Origin: an uncultured bacterium
GTDB lineage: Bacteria > Cyanobacteriota > Vampirovibrionia > Gastranaerophilales > Gastranaerophilaceae
Assembly (NCBI GenBank): GCA_902780525.1
Contig: CACZFL010000003.1
Coordinates: forward strand, 124,001 to 188,000
Direction of reading: 5' to 3'
Length of the DNA stretch: 64,000 bases
Shown piece after piece: positions 17,940 to 27,678 of this stretch. Each line of letters starts with the position of its first letter. Position 1 is the stretch's first letter. The translations under genes were made by a program, and so were the position numbers. Under the pieces are notes generated by a model. The model saw nothing but the letters and a program-made list of their open reading frames with translations, was not told the DNA's origin and did not search any database.

Positions 17940-19673
17940 TTGAAAATTGACAGTATAAAGCCAATATCATATAATAGCCGAACGACAGTAAAGACCCGAC
18001 GGGTTCAGGACTGTGTGCAATTTCGTGCAAAGCTGAATATAAACAAGCCTGTTTATGCAGGCATTACAATTTCTTCTATATTTGCAGGGATTATTGGTTT
18101 TATAACGGGAGCGCAAAAACAGGAAAAAAGTGAAACAGAAAAATTTATTAAACTAAGGGATAAATATACCAAAAAACTAGAACCGAGAAAGAAAAGATTT
18201 AACGAAGCGAAATGGAAATTAAATACTGACCCAAACCAATCAGTCCAGTTTTTATATATTATGGCAAACAGAGATTTGATCAAATTGCACCGTAACAAAT
18301 CAATGTACAGAAAGTTTGCAGATATTGACATACAACAATTATCACAGCATGACGCAAATCAATTAAAAATGATATTAAACTCATTTGATGACAAACTTAA
18401 AGTTGAAGAATTAAAAAGTGTTATTAATAGCAAAGTATATTCCGCTAATAATAAATATAACGAATATGTATTGGTTGTTGACGGCAGGCAATATACACAA
18501 ATCGAACTGTTTAACCTTTTACAGACGGAAAAGAATCCGGATATAAGAAAAAAAGCATGTGAAACGTTATTAAAGAGAGGAAATCGCATTACCAAAGACT
18601 TGATAGAAATCGTAAAAGCCCGTAATAATTATGCGCATGCAAAAGGATATGACAATTACTATGAGTATGTACTTAAGGAAACATATAATACAGATCCCGA
18701 ATATATAGACAAATTAATGGAAGATGTGTATTCAAAAATTCAACCAAAAGCCGTTGCAATTCATGAGCGAAGAGATAAAAGATTAAAAGAATTTTTTGGG
18801 GTAGAAAAACTTGAGAGATATCATTACGGATTACTTTCTGACTCAGATCCGACAAGGCTCACAGATGAAATTCTTAAAAATGAAAGTATAGAAAATATTT
18901 CAAAAAAAACATATGCAGGTATGGGATATGATATAGATAAATTCATAACCGACGGCAAGCTGACTATGGATTTATACCCGAGAAAAAATAAAAATCCGGG
19001 TACTTTTTGTTCGGAAGTGGAGCCGGGCAAAGATGTCCGTATTTTAGCAAATATTACTGACTGTTCCAGAAGTCTTGAATCATTAAACCATGAGTTAGGA
19101 CATTGTATATATTCGTTAGGGATATCACAGGATTTACCGTTTCTTGACAGAAAACCGTCTTCTGCGGCATTAACTGAAGCAATCGCCCTAATGATGGGCG
19201 ACATAAAAAAGAAAGAAAATATTTTAAAAGGAATTGTTCCTGATTATATTCTCAAGGGATATAAAGATTCATTAAAAAGAGATGCTGTGGAAAATCTTGT
19301 AAGAGAGCTTTTAATTATGACTTTTGAACGTGAAATATACAAGAACCCTAACCAAAACCCGGCAGAGCTTTGGGCAAAACTGAGAGAAAAATATCTTGAT
19401 ATCTCTGCTCCTGCAGATAATGAGTGGGCTGATATGCCGCACTATTTGAACTATCCCGGATATTATCAAAACTATTTCCGGGCAACACTGATGAAAGCTC
19501 AAATATACAACCACCTTCACGAAGTCTTGGGAAATATTACGGAAAACAAAAAAACCGCAGAATATATGAACAAAAATATTTTTTCCGCCGGTGCTTCTGT
19601 AAATGAATATGACTTAATCAGGCAGCTTACAGGAAAAGAACTGGGAACAGAGGATTTTGTAAAAGGGTTATAA
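17940..19673 (+). CDS. Tagged membrane-anchored zinc metallopeptidase, ACE (M2)/M3-like
   Basis: 577 residues from a TTG start with GGAG about 10 nt upstream. The zinc motif is HELGH at residues 384-388, with E413 25 residues further on in a SSAALTEAIALMMGD segment, closely spaced as in peptidyl-dipeptidase A (M2), and more loosely in M3 oligopeptidases. The helical N-terminal half (NNYAHAKGYDNYYEYVL) also fits that clan. The N-terminus carries the shared tag (MKIDSI...VQFRAKLN) followed by a transmembrane segment at ~38-58. A peptide-trimming role outside or at the membrane is inferred. Confidence 0.82.
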   Translation: MKIDSIKPISYNSRTTVKTRRVQDCVQFRAKLNINKPVYAGITISSIFAGIIGFITGAQKQEKSETEKFIKLRDKYTKKLEPRKKRFNEAKWKLNTDPNQSVQFLYIMANRDLIKLHRNKSMYRKFADIDIQQLSQHDANQLKMILNSFDDKLKVEELKSVINSKVYSANNKYNEYVLVVDGRQYTQIELFNLLQTEKNPDIRKKACETLLKRGNRITKDLIEIVKARNNYAHAKGYDNYYEYVLKETYNTDPEYIDKLMEDVYSKIQPKAVAIHERRDKRLKEFFGVEKLERYHYGLLSDSDPTRLTDEILKNESIENISKKTYAGMGYDIDKFITDGKLTMDLYPRKNKNPGTFCSEVEPGKDVRILANITDCSRSLESLNHELGHCIYSLGISQDLPFLDRKPSSAALTEAIALMMGDIKKKENILKGIVPDYILKGYKDSLKRDAVENLVRELLIMTFEREIYKNPNQNPAELWAKLREKYLDISAPADNEWADMPHYLNYPGYYQNYFRATLMKAQIYNHLHEVLGNITENKKTAEYMNKNIFSAGASVNEYDLIRQLTGKELGTEDFVKGL

Positions 19674-19710
19674 TTGTTAACTATATCTTAAATTTAACCT
19701 CTTTATTTTC

Positions 19711-19739
19711 TTGCGGTTTTATTTGAAATAATGTATAAT
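19711..19739 (+). promoter_or_regulatory. Promoter of the GH57 gene
   Basis: TTGCGG (19711-19716) and TATAAT (19734-19739) are separated by 17 nt; ATG follows the -10 by 10 nt with no Shine-Dalgarno sequence, giving an mRNA with almost no 5' UTR. Confidence 0.6.
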
Positions 19740-19749
19740 AACTTACAAT

Positions 19750-21981
19750 ATGAACAGCAAAAAACTATCACTCGCTATATATTGGCACATGCATCAGCCT
19801 GTGTATGAGCTGGAGGGAACATATCTTATGCCCTGGGTAAGACTTCACGCAGTGAAGGATTATCTTGATATGGTATTGTTTTTGGAAAAATTCCCAAAGT
19901 TAAAACTTAATTTTAATATAGTTCCCGCTCTCTTGGATGCTATTATTGACTATGGTGAAAATAATGTTAATGATATTCACTCAGAGCTTACGGTTTCAGA
20001 TACGGATAATCTTTCAAATGAAGAAAAGTCGTTCATATTAAACAATTTTTTTAATACCAAATTTGAAACGATGGTATATAAAAATGAAACGTACAGGAAT
20101 CTTTATCAAAAACGTTTCAGCAGAGAAAATTTTGGCATAGATGATTTTAATGCTCAGGAATATGCCGATTTAATGGCGGTGTTTAATCTCGTATGGATTG
20201 ACCCGGTTCACTATGACCGCTACCCAAGACTGCGAGAACTTTGGGATAAAAAATACTGCTATACAAAAGACGACAGAATAGAGATTCTTGATATTCAAAG
20301 ACAGATAATAAGAGAAATTATTCCTACTTTGAAAAAATATATAAATGAAGGCAGGGTGGAACTTACAACGAGTCCTTATTATCATGCAATTCTTCCGATA
20401 CTTATAGATGCAAAGAGTGCTGCAAAGACTGGCCTGACATCAGCAGGACTTCCTGAAAAACTTGGAATGGGCGATGATGCAAGAACTCAGATAAAAGCTG
20501 CGCTCGACAGAATGGAAGATATTTTTGGCGTCCGCCCGAAAGGTATGTGGCCGCCGGAACTCTGTATAGGTCCAAAAACTCTCGCTGTTTTCGCTCATCA
20601 GGGTATAAAATGGACAATCTCAGACGAAGGTATTTTATCAAACTCATTGAGTTTTGATTTTGTAAGAGATTTTAAAGGAAATTTAAGCGATCCGTATCGC
20701 CTCCTTAAGGTTTATAATTACCAGACAAAAAAATCCAATATTGATATTATTTTCAGAGACAGGTCAATTCCTAACCTTATTAACTTTGAATATGCAGGCA
20801 TAAACTCTGATATGGCGGCAGGTGATTTGTTTGAGAAAATCAAAACCATTCAGAATAAACTTCTCGTTTCTCCTGATGATACACATTTGCTTACAATAGC
20901 AGCAGACTGTGAAAACTGCTGGGAAAATTATCAAAATGACGGAATAGATTTTCTGGAAAAAATTTACGGACTTATTGAAGAAGATGAAACGCTTGAAACG
21001 GTTCTTATAAGTGATTATATTGAAAAAGACAAGCACAGGAAAAACCTTAAAAAAATTTATTCAGGCTCCTGGATTGATAAAACTTTTCAGTATTGGGTTG
21101 GTGAACCTGAAAAAAATAAAGCCTGGGCAGCTCTCAAAAATACGAAAGATGACTTAAATGCTTTTGTGAAAGAAAATAAAAATAATCCGAACATTCCTGC
21201 CGCAAAACGTGAACTTTTCATTGCACAGGGAAGCGATTGGTTTTGGTGGTACGGTGAGCCTAATAATTCAGGACAGGACTTTTTGTTCGATTATATGTTC
21301 AGAGAACGTCTTAAACATGTCTATATGATACTGGGCTTGCAGTACCCTGAGTATCTTGATACTTCAATCATAACTAAAATTGAGGTTCCGTTTAAATTTC
21401 CGAAGCGGGCAATTTCTCCTTCTATGGATGGAATGAGCAACAGCTCTGAGGATTGGTATAATGCAGGTACAATAAGCATGCTTGACGGTCCTGTTTTCAG
21501 AGAAAATAAAAACGTTGATAAAATAGATTTCGGTTGTGATCACGATAATATTTATTTCCGCCTTCACGTAAATAAAAGTGCGGCCGAAATCAGCTTTGTG
21601 GATAGAATAAATCAATTCTATATTTATACAAGAAATGCAAGCAAGATAGGTAACAGAGCACATATCAGACTGATTTCCCGAACGGATAATCCGTATCCTA
21701 TTTTAACTGAAAAATTTGAACACGAACTGACGCTTACACTTATTAAGGATACCCTGTATCCTTTACGTCTGACGACAGTTTTACATCCTGATATATGGAC
21801 TCTTGATAATCCCGACGGAATAAAAATGGTTTATGAAGACGTAATTGATGTATGTATTCCGTTTGATAAACTTGGTGTTGGGGATGGTGAAACGGTAGAA
21901 TTCTTTATGGCAAACACAGACTCCGCAGTTAAAAACACATATCTTCCTCAGGAAGTATTACTCTCAATGAGCAGAGTATAG
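19750..21981 (+). CDS. Glycoside hydrolase family 57 protein
   Basis: 743 residues. The N-terminal SLAIYWHMHQPVYE, the central RPKGMWPPELCIG (candidate nucleophile Glu) and AADCENCWENYQNDG (candidate acid Asp) are the conserved regions of GH57 retaining alpha-glucan enzymes (alpha-amylase, amylopullulanase, 4-alpha-glucanotransferase, branching enzyme). A C-terminal beta-rich part (~550-743) may be a carbohydrate-binding or accessory domain. No signal peptide is present, so it most likely acts on intracellular glycogen-like glucan. The exact specificity cannot be read from sequence alone. Confidence 0.9.
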   Translation: MNSKKLSLAIYWHMHQPVYELEGTYLMPWVRLHAVKDYLDMVLFLEKFPKLKLNFNIVPALLDAIIDYGENNVNDIHSELTVSDTDNLSNEEKSFILNNFFNTKFETMVYKNETYRNLYQKRFSRENFGIDDFNAQEYADLMAVFNLVWIDPVHYDRYPRLRELWDKKYCYTKDDRIEILDIQRQIIREIIPTLKKYINEGRVELTTSPYYHAILPILIDAKSAAKTGLTSAGLPEKLGMGDDARTQIKAALDRMEDIFGVRPKGMWPPELCIGPKTLAVFAHQGIKWTISDEGILSNSLSFDFVRDFKGNLSDPYRLLKVYNYQTKKSNIDIIFRDRSIPNLINFEYAGINSDMAAGDLFEKIKTIQNKLLVSPDDTHLLTIAADCENCWENYQNDGIDFLEKIYGLIEEDETLETVLISDYIEKDKHRKNLKKIYSGSWIDKTFQYWVGEPEKNKAWAALKNTKDDLNAFVKENKNNPNIPAAKRELFIAQGSDWFWWYGEPNNSGQDFLFDYMFRERLKHVYMILGLQYPEYLDTSIITKIEVPFKFPKRAISPSMDGMSNSSEDWYNAGTISMLDGPVFRENKNVDKIDFGCDHDNIYFRLHVNKSAAEISFVDRINQFYIYTRNASKIGNRAHIRLISRTDNPYPILTEKFEHELTLTLIKDTLYPLRLTTVLHPDIWTLDNPDGIKMVYEDVIDVCIPFDKLGVGDGETVEFFMANTDSAVKNTYLPQEVLLSMSRV

Positions 21982-22028
21982 TTTTTACCAAAAAATTTTT
22001 ATGATATTATACAAAGAGAGGGAAAGAG

Positions 22029-22076
22029 ATGTTTATTATAAACTTACTTCCCCAAGCCGAAATATATGAGGGATAG
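22029..22076 (+). CDS. 15-residue ORF directly upstream of bioB
   Basis: A short ORF (MFIINLLPQAEIYEG) has GAGAGGGAAAGAG just before its ATG and stops 3 nt before bioB ATG. The bioB Shine-Dalgarno sequence (GAGGGA) lies inside its last codons, so its translation could be coupled to bioB. It may be a regulatory leader or chance; no competing hairpins are obvious. Confidence 0.35.
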   Translation: MFIINLLPQAEIYEG

Positions 22077-22079
22077 ATT

Positions 22080-23018
22080 ATGGATTACACTAATTTGACA
22101 AAAGAAGAATATTTAAAATTATATGAAGAACCGCTTGAAGAGTTAATCAATATTTCACATAAAATTACTGTAGAAAATTTTGATAACACGGTTGAAGCGT
22201 GCAGTATCATAAGTGCAAAAACTGGCGAATGTTCTGAAAACTGCAAATACTGTTCTCAGTCAAAACACAACCACGCAGAGATTGAATGTCATCCGCTTCT
22301 TGATGTTGAGACCGTTAAAAAGGCAGCACTCAGTGCAAAAGAAAACGGTGCAACACGTTTTTGTATAGTAACATCAGGCAGAGTCCCTACAGGTAAAGAT
22401 TTTGAAAAAATATTAGAAATGATAAGAGAAGTTGCTTCTATTGACGGAATTCACTGTTGTGCGTCACTCGGCCTTCTTTCAGAAGAACAGGTTATAAAAA
22501 TTAAAGAAGCAGGTGTTGAAAGATTTAACCACAACATCAATACTTCAAAAAATTATCACAGCCATATCTGTACAACACACAATTTTGAAGACAGAGTTAA
22601 TACGGTTAAAATGATTACAAAGCACGGTATGGAAGCATGCTGCGGTGTAATTATCGGTATGGGTGAATCAAGAGAAGACAGAGTTGACATGGCTTTATCT
22701 TTAAAAGAACTTAATCCGAAAACAGTCCCGATTAACTTCCTGAATCCTATCAAGGGAACTCCGCTTGAAGGATATGAAAGCAAGATTGATGAAGAAGAAA
22801 TCTTAAAAACAATTTGTATATTCAGAATGATTTTACCAAAAGCAATGCTTCGTTATGCAGGCGGAAGAACAACAAGATTGAGCCAGTATAATCAAAAAAT
22901 AGGTATTATTGCCGGTATAAACTCACTGTTAGTGGGAAATTACCTTACAACCTGCGGTTCAAAGTCAGAAGAAGATAAAAAAATGCTCAGTGAACTTGAT
23001 CTGGTAATGAAAGCATAA
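22080..23018 (+). CDS. bioB: Biotin synthase
   Basis: 312 residues. This radical-SAM enzyme inserts sulfur into dethiobiotin. The radical-SAM cluster motif is CSENCKYCSQS (CxxxCxxC), followed by RFCIVTSGR, GLLSEEQ, GVERFNHNINTS, the conserved GVIIGMGES and NFLNPIKGTPLEG. The remaining biotin genes are absent here. It ends 5 nt before a tagged GNAT-like gene that it probably shares an mRNA with. Confidence 0.95.
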   Translation: MDYTNLTKEEYLKLYEEPLEELINISHKITVENFDNTVEACSIISAKTGECSENCKYCSQSKHNHAEIECHPLLDVETVKKAALSAKENGATRFCIVTSGRVPTGKDFEKILEMIREVASIDGIHCCASLGLLSEEQVIKIKEAGVERFNHNINTSKNYHSHICTTHNFEDRVNTVKMITKHGMEACCGVIIGMGESREDRVDMALSLKELNPKTVPINFLNPIKGTPLEGYESKIDEEEILKTICIFRMILPKAMLRYAGGRTTRLSQYNQKIGIIAGINSLLVGNYLTTCGSKSEEDKKMLSELDLVMKA

Positions 23019-23023
23019 TCCGT

Positions 23024-23599
23024 ATGAGGATAGAAAAATATAACAGCACAATATTTAAAGCTAAATTTGTCAATGTCGAAAATGTTGGCAAAGCCTTTAA
23101 GGACAGGTCCGGATACTCAAACCAACAAGTTTCTTTTGTTAAAATTGACCCTTTTAACTCTGACGACATAAAAGCGTTGGAATACGCTGCAAAATTCTGG
23201 GAAAATGATAAATTTGCCCTGAATATATATCATGTGGCATGTGCCCTCAGGAATAAGAGCAAATATTATAGAGACCACGAGGTCTATGCACTGACAGCAC
23301 AAAGAGCGGATTATGAAAAATTGAAAGATACAGACATACTGGGATTAGTTCAGGTATCCCCTCTTGAAGACAAATCTATGTTTATTGAGCATTTTCAGGT
23401 TGACCCGGGTTTGGTAAATAATATGCAGCCAAAATACAAGGGTGTGGGTACAGCAATTTTAAATCTGTTAAAGCTTATGAATGATAAAATATCCTGTTTC
23501 CCGTCGGCAGAAAAATCGGTTAAAGATTTTTATACAAAAAACGGTTTTAAAAAATATCCTGATGTAATAAACTATTATGTATGGCAGAAAACAGTGTAA
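23024..23599 (+). CDS. Tagged GNAT-like acetyltransferase
   Basis: 191 residues. The N-terminus MRIEKYNSTIFKAKF is the shared tag. The C-terminal half resembles a compact GNAT fold: ILGLVQVSP (beta4), FIEHFQVDPGL (beta4/5), YKGVGTAILNLL as a degenerate acetyl-CoA pyrophosphate loop, and FYTKNGFKK near the end as in many GNATs. The substrate is unknown. It starts 5 nt after bioB and converges on rimO, with only 12 nt between stop codons. Confidence 0.7.
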   Translation: MRIEKYNSTIFKAKFVNVENVGKAFKDRSGYSNQQVSFVKIDPFNSDDIKALEYAAKFWENDKFALNIYHVACALRNKSKYYRDHEVYALTAQRADYEKLKDTDILGLVQVSPLEDKSMFIEHFQVDPGLVNNMQPKYKGVGTAILNLLKLMNDKISCFPSAEKSVKDFYTKNGFKKYPDVINYYVWQKTV

Positions 23600-23611
23600 A
23601 AACACAACCCT

Positions 23612-24910
23612 TTATAACCTGCCTGCTAAATCATATTCTGTTGCATCTGTTATTTTGACAAGTTCAATATCTCCTGGAACAACAGACTTGTCGGTTTTTA
23701 TGCTGACGATTCCGTCAATTTCAGGTGCATCATATTGAGAACGTGCAACAACATCTCCGTTATCAGAAAAGGCTTCAATTATGCAGGGGATTTTTTTACC
23801 GATAAAACTTTTGTTTCTTTCAAGAGATATTTTTTGCTGAATCTCCATAAGCTCTTTGAATCTTTTATGTGCAATTTTCTTTGTAATACGAGGTTTCATA
23901 TTATAAGACGGAGTCCCTTTTTCTCTTGAATACTCGAAAATACCCACACGATCAAATCTCATATCTTTGATAAACTGTTTGAGGTGTTCAAAATGTTCTT
24001 CCGTTTCTCCGGGGTATCCCACGATAAAAGTTGTTCTTATAGAAACATTCGGAATGTGTTTTCTTATATTTTCAATTAATTTTCTGTAATCAAAAGAAGG
24101 TCTGTTCATAAGCTTTAACATTTCAGGGTGTGAATGCTGAAGCGGAATATCAACGTATTTAACAACTTTATCGCAGCTTGCAATAGTATCCAAAAGCTCA
24201 TCACTCATTGTTGTAGGATAAGCATACATTATTCTTAGCCAGCCAAGTCCTTCTATCTTATTAAGTTCTTTAATCAACTCAGAAAGCATCGGTTTTTTAT
24301 AAATATCAATTCCATATCCCGTAGTATCCTGTGCAATCAGAATAATCTCGGTTACTCCGCGCTTAACGAGTTTTTTGGCTTCCGCAATAATATCTTCCAT
24401 TTTTCTTGAATGGTAATCTCCTCTTAAGTACGGAATAATACAGTAGCCGCAGCGGTAGTTACATCCGTCGGCTATTTTTATATAAGAACTTGCGCCCATG
24501 GTAATCTGCTGTCGTTCTATATTTTCGGGGTAAATATAATTTGGTTTTATGCTGACTTCTTCAACATAGTCTTTATCAATATTTTTAATAACTTCAACTA
24601 TTTTATTAAAATCCGTTGCACCTACAATTCCTGCAAGTTCGGGAATCTCAGCTTTTAGTTCTTCGGGATGTTTTTGTGCAAGGCAGCCTGCAACAATAAC
24701 TTTTTTCCCTTTATCAACAAGTTCCAGGATGGTTGATATAGATTCTCGCTCAGCGTCACAGATAAATGAACAGGTATTTACAATAACGATATCCGTATCA
24801 TCTTCATTGAGTGTAATTTCATACCCATTTTGAGTCAAAATACCCAAAATGAGTTCCGAATCAACAAGATTTTTTGCACAACCGTGACTGATAAGAGCAA
24901 TCTTTTTCAT
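23612..24910 (-). CDS. rimO: Ribosomal protein S12 methylthiotransferase
   Basis: 432 residues. RimO methylthiolates an aspartate of ribosomal protein S12. The N-terminal UPF0004 domain has the three cluster cysteines (SHGCAKNLVD, NTCSFI, VAGCLAQ). The radical-SAM motif is DGCNYRCGYCIIP, and a TRAM-like domain closes the protein (ITDATEYDLAGRL). The start MKKIALISHGC and the order of motifs favour RimO over the tRNA enzyme MiaB. It lies downstream of the M16 protease gene on the same strand, 41 nt away. Confidence 0.94.
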   Translation of the reverse strand: MKKIALISHGCAKNLVDSELILGILTQNGYEITLNEDDTDIVIVNTCSFICDAERESISTILELVDKGKKVIVAGCLAQKHPEELKAEIPELAGIVGATDFNKIVEVIKNIDKDYVEEVSIKPNYIYPENIERQQITMGASSYIKIADGCNYRCGYCIIPYLRGDYHSRKMEDIIAEAKKLVKRGVTEIILIAQDTTGYGIDIYKKPMLSELIKELNKIEGLGWLRIMYAYPTTMSDELLDTIASCDKVVKYVDIPLQHSHPEMLKLMNRPSFDYRKLIENIRKHIPNVSIRTTFIVGYPGETEEHFEHLKQFIKDMRFDRVGIFEYSREKGTPSYNMKPRITKKIAHKRFKELMEIQQKISLERNKSFIGKKIPCIIEAFSDNGDVVARSQYDAPEIDGIVSIKTDKSVVPGDIELVKITDATEYDLAGRL

Positions 24911-24951
24911 AATATAAGTTTAGCATAAATATAATTCTCTTATATTTACTC

Positions 24952-27543
24952 CTATCTCACGTCTGATTGAACCGTGTTTGACGTAAAGTATTTGTTTGCA
25001 ACTTTTACTATATCGGAAGCTGTTACTTCGTCAATTAGTTTTATGTAAGTATTTAAAAAATCGTATCCGAACCCGAATGCTTCAAATAATCCTGTATTGG
25101 AGGCTTTTTCGGAGTTTGTTTCAAGAGCAACTATAAAACCGCCTTTCAGCCTGTCTTTTGCATCTTGGAGTTCCGAGTCCGATACAAATTCAGTTTTAAG
25201 TTTGTTGATTTCTTTGAGCATTTTTTCTCTGGAATATTCTAATGTTTTCGGATTTGTTCCTATGTATGTCATAAATATTCCGCCGAGCATTTTGGGTGAA
25301 TATGCGGAACCAAGCTGATAAGCTAATCCGTCAGATTCTCTGAGGTTTCTGTAAAGACGTGAGCTTAGCCCTGAGCCGAGCATTGTATCTATAACCTTTA
25401 GTGTTACAAAGTCCTTTTTATTCTGGACACCTGCTGTCTGCCAGCCGATAAAGAGCCATGAAGTTTTTATGTCTTTTACCTTTTGGTTAATTATTTTCGG
25501 AGAAGAAAGTTTTGTTACGCTGTGGTTTTTGTAATCAAATTTTGGAGTGTTTGATTGGTGAAGCATTGAGCCAAAAGTTTCTGCCATTGTTTTTGGGTCA
25601 ACGTTTCCGTTAATTGATATGATTATATTCTTAGAATCAAGCACTTTGTTGTAGTATGAAATAACATCTGCTCTTGTTACCGATGGAAGAGTTTTTTCAA
25701 GAATTTTGTTTGTGTGAGAATAAACACTTCCTTCGTATATTGCGGTTTTGAAGTTTTCAATCGCAATGTTCATAGGATTATCTCTGCGTTGTTTGATTTT
25801 TGACAAAATTTCTGTTCTTGTTTTTTCCAGTTCATAGTCATCAAAAAGTGCATTATTAAGTATCTCATTTAAAACGTCAAGAGTTTTTTCTATCTGTGCT
25901 GTTGTGGTCTGAATATCAATGACAAAGAAGTCTTCGTCGCAGGAAGGTTTAATCTCTATGCCGTTTTCGTCCATAATCTGAGCAAGTTCCTGAGAAGAAT
26001 ATTTTTTTGTTCCTTTGAGCATAACTTTTGCGGCGAGCGTTCCTTCTCCTGGGATTTTTTCAATAAATTCCCCGCCTTTTGCAATTATGCTTATTGCAAT
26101 AATATCGTTATTTTTATTTTCGTTAATCAGAAGGGTTGCTCCGTTATCAATTTGATATTTTGTTATTCCTCTGCTTTCGGAAATTTTTGTATATGTATGA
26201 GTTTTTTCTTCTGCTTGTTTAATATTTTTCATTGATTCCGGGAGAACAATTGATACGGCACTTCTGTTTACGCCGAGATATTTCTGGGCAGCAGCCTGAA
26301 CGTCGCAAGCGGTAACTTTTTTTATACCTTCTATATAGTTGTTATAGAGGTTTGAACTTCCTGTAAGAGCCATAATATAACCAAGTTCTGAGGCTATATT
26401 TGCAGTAGATTCTCTTGAATAGTATGTATCCTGGATAATTTTATTTTTAGCGGTTTGGAGTTCTTCCTCGGTGATTCCGTATTTTTGAATGGTTGTGATT
26501 TCATTAAAAATAGCTTTTTCAAGTTTTTCATAACCGTATGGCGCATAATTTGCGGTTATGTATAATATTCCGTCATCTCTGAAGCTTCCGTTAGATGCGG
26601 AAATTGAATATGCGAGTCCTTTTTGTTCCTTGATATCTTTGTATAATCTTGATGATTTACCTCCGCCAAGGACTTGTGCGAGTATATCGAGTGCAAATGT
26701 TTGTCTGCTGCTTATGTCTGCTCCGCGGAATCCTATCATCATATAGCCGGATTGAGTGTCTGTATATTCAATATTACGTTTTTGAGATTGAAGCTGATGT
26801 TCTTTTGCAAAACTTTGTTTTACAGGCTTTTTGTATGGCTGGTTAAAAGAGTTTTGAACCTTTTCAACTGTTTTGGCCGTATCAACATCACCTGTAATAA
26901 CGGTTACCATGTTTGATGGAGAGTAAAACTTGTTAAAATAATCAATGATTTCTTCTCTTCTCATTGTTCCTACGTTTTCAGCGTTTCCTATAACCTGCAT
27001 TCTGTAAGGGTGATGAGTGTACATAAGAGAGTTTAAATTGTTATAAACTTTTCGTGAAGGATTATTCAGGTCTTTATAAATTTCTTCAATAACGACCTTT
27101 CTTTCCTGTTCAAGTTCTTTTCTAGGTATCTGAGGATTAAGAAGCATATCCGAATGTAAATCAAGCGCAGTATCAAAGTCCTCTGATGGCAAGGTTATGT
27201 AATAGTGCGTAAAATCTTTGCTTGTTGCTGCGTTCATAATTGCACCTTTTGATTCAAGAATTCTGTCAATATCTCCTGTCGGATGAACTTTTGTTCCTTT
27301 AAAGAACAGGTGTTCCAAAAAATGAGAGATACCGTTATTCTGGTCCGTTTCGTTAATTGAACCTGTTTTTATCCAGGTATCAATTGTTACAATTGGGTTA
27401 TTATGAATCTCATATACAACAAGAGTTTGCCCGTTCGGAAGTTTCTGAACGGTAAAATCCTGTGCGTAAACATTCGGTATGTTTACTCCCGCAAAGAATA
27501 AAAATAAAATACAAAGTATAATCAGACGTTTAATATTACACAT
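24952..27543 (-). CDS. Exported M16 family zinc protease, two-repeat form
   Basis: 863 residues. A signal peptide ends near VYAQDF. The first M16 repeat holds the inverted zinc motif HFLEH (residues 74-78) and the downstream VVIEEIYKD glutamate. A second M16 repeat from ~residue 470 (GGEFIEKIPGEGTLAAKVMLKGTKKY) lacks the HxxEH motif and is expected to be inactive, as in pitrilysin-type proteases. Each repeat also shows the substrate-binding R-Y pair region (SSRLYKDIKEQ, SSRLYRNLRESDGLAYQ). It probably degrades peptides in the periplasm. It is divergent from murD and heads a unit with rimO. Confidence 0.92.
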   Translation of the reverse strand: MCNIKRLIILCILFLFFAGVNIPNVYAQDFTVQKLPNGQTLVVYEIHNNPIVTIDTWIKTGSINETDQNNGISHFLEHLFFKGTKVHPTGDIDRILESKGAIMNAATSKDFTHYYITLPSEDFDTALDLHSDMLLNPQIPRKELEQERKVVIEEIYKDLNNPSRKVYNNLNSLMYTHHPYRMQVIGNAENVGTMRREEIIDYFNKFYSPSNMVTVITGDVDTAKTVEKVQNSFNQPYKKPVKQSFAKEHQLQSQKRNIEYTDTQSGYMMIGFRGADISSRQTFALDILAQVLGGGKSSRLYKDIKEQKGLAYSISASNGSFRDDGILYITANYAPYGYEKLEKAIFNEITTIQKYGITEEELQTAKNKIIQDTYYSRESTANIASELGYIMALTGSSNLYNNYIEGIKKVTACDVQAAAQKYLGVNRSAVSIVLPESMKNIKQAEEKTHTYTKISESRGITKYQIDNGATLLINENKNNDIIAISIIAKGGEFIEKIPGEGTLAAKVMLKGTKKYSSQELAQIMDENGIEIKPSCDEDFFVIDIQTTTAQIEKTLDVLNEILNNALFDDYELEKTRTEILSKIKQRRDNPMNIAIENFKTAIYEGSVYSHTNKILEKTLPSVTRADVISYYNKVLDSKNIIISINGNVDPKTMAETFGSMLHQSNTPKFDYKNHSVTKLSSPKIINQKVKDIKTSWLFIGWQTAGVQNKKDFVTLKVIDTMLGSGLSSRLYRNLRESDGLAYQLGSAYSPKMLGGIFMTYIGTNPKTLEYSREKMLKEINKLKTEFVSDSELQDAKDRLKGGFIVALETNSEKASNTGLFEAFGFGYDFLNTYIKLIDEVTASDIVKVANKYFTSNTVQSDVR

Positions 27544-27678
27544 ATAATTCCCTCTCCTGCTCTTATTTATATTTATAATAATACATTATGTTTTTATTTT
27601 CCATAGCCGTATTATATATTATCTCTTTTTATTTTATTATTTTTGGAATAGAATTAAAGACAATCGGAGAGTGAGGAA

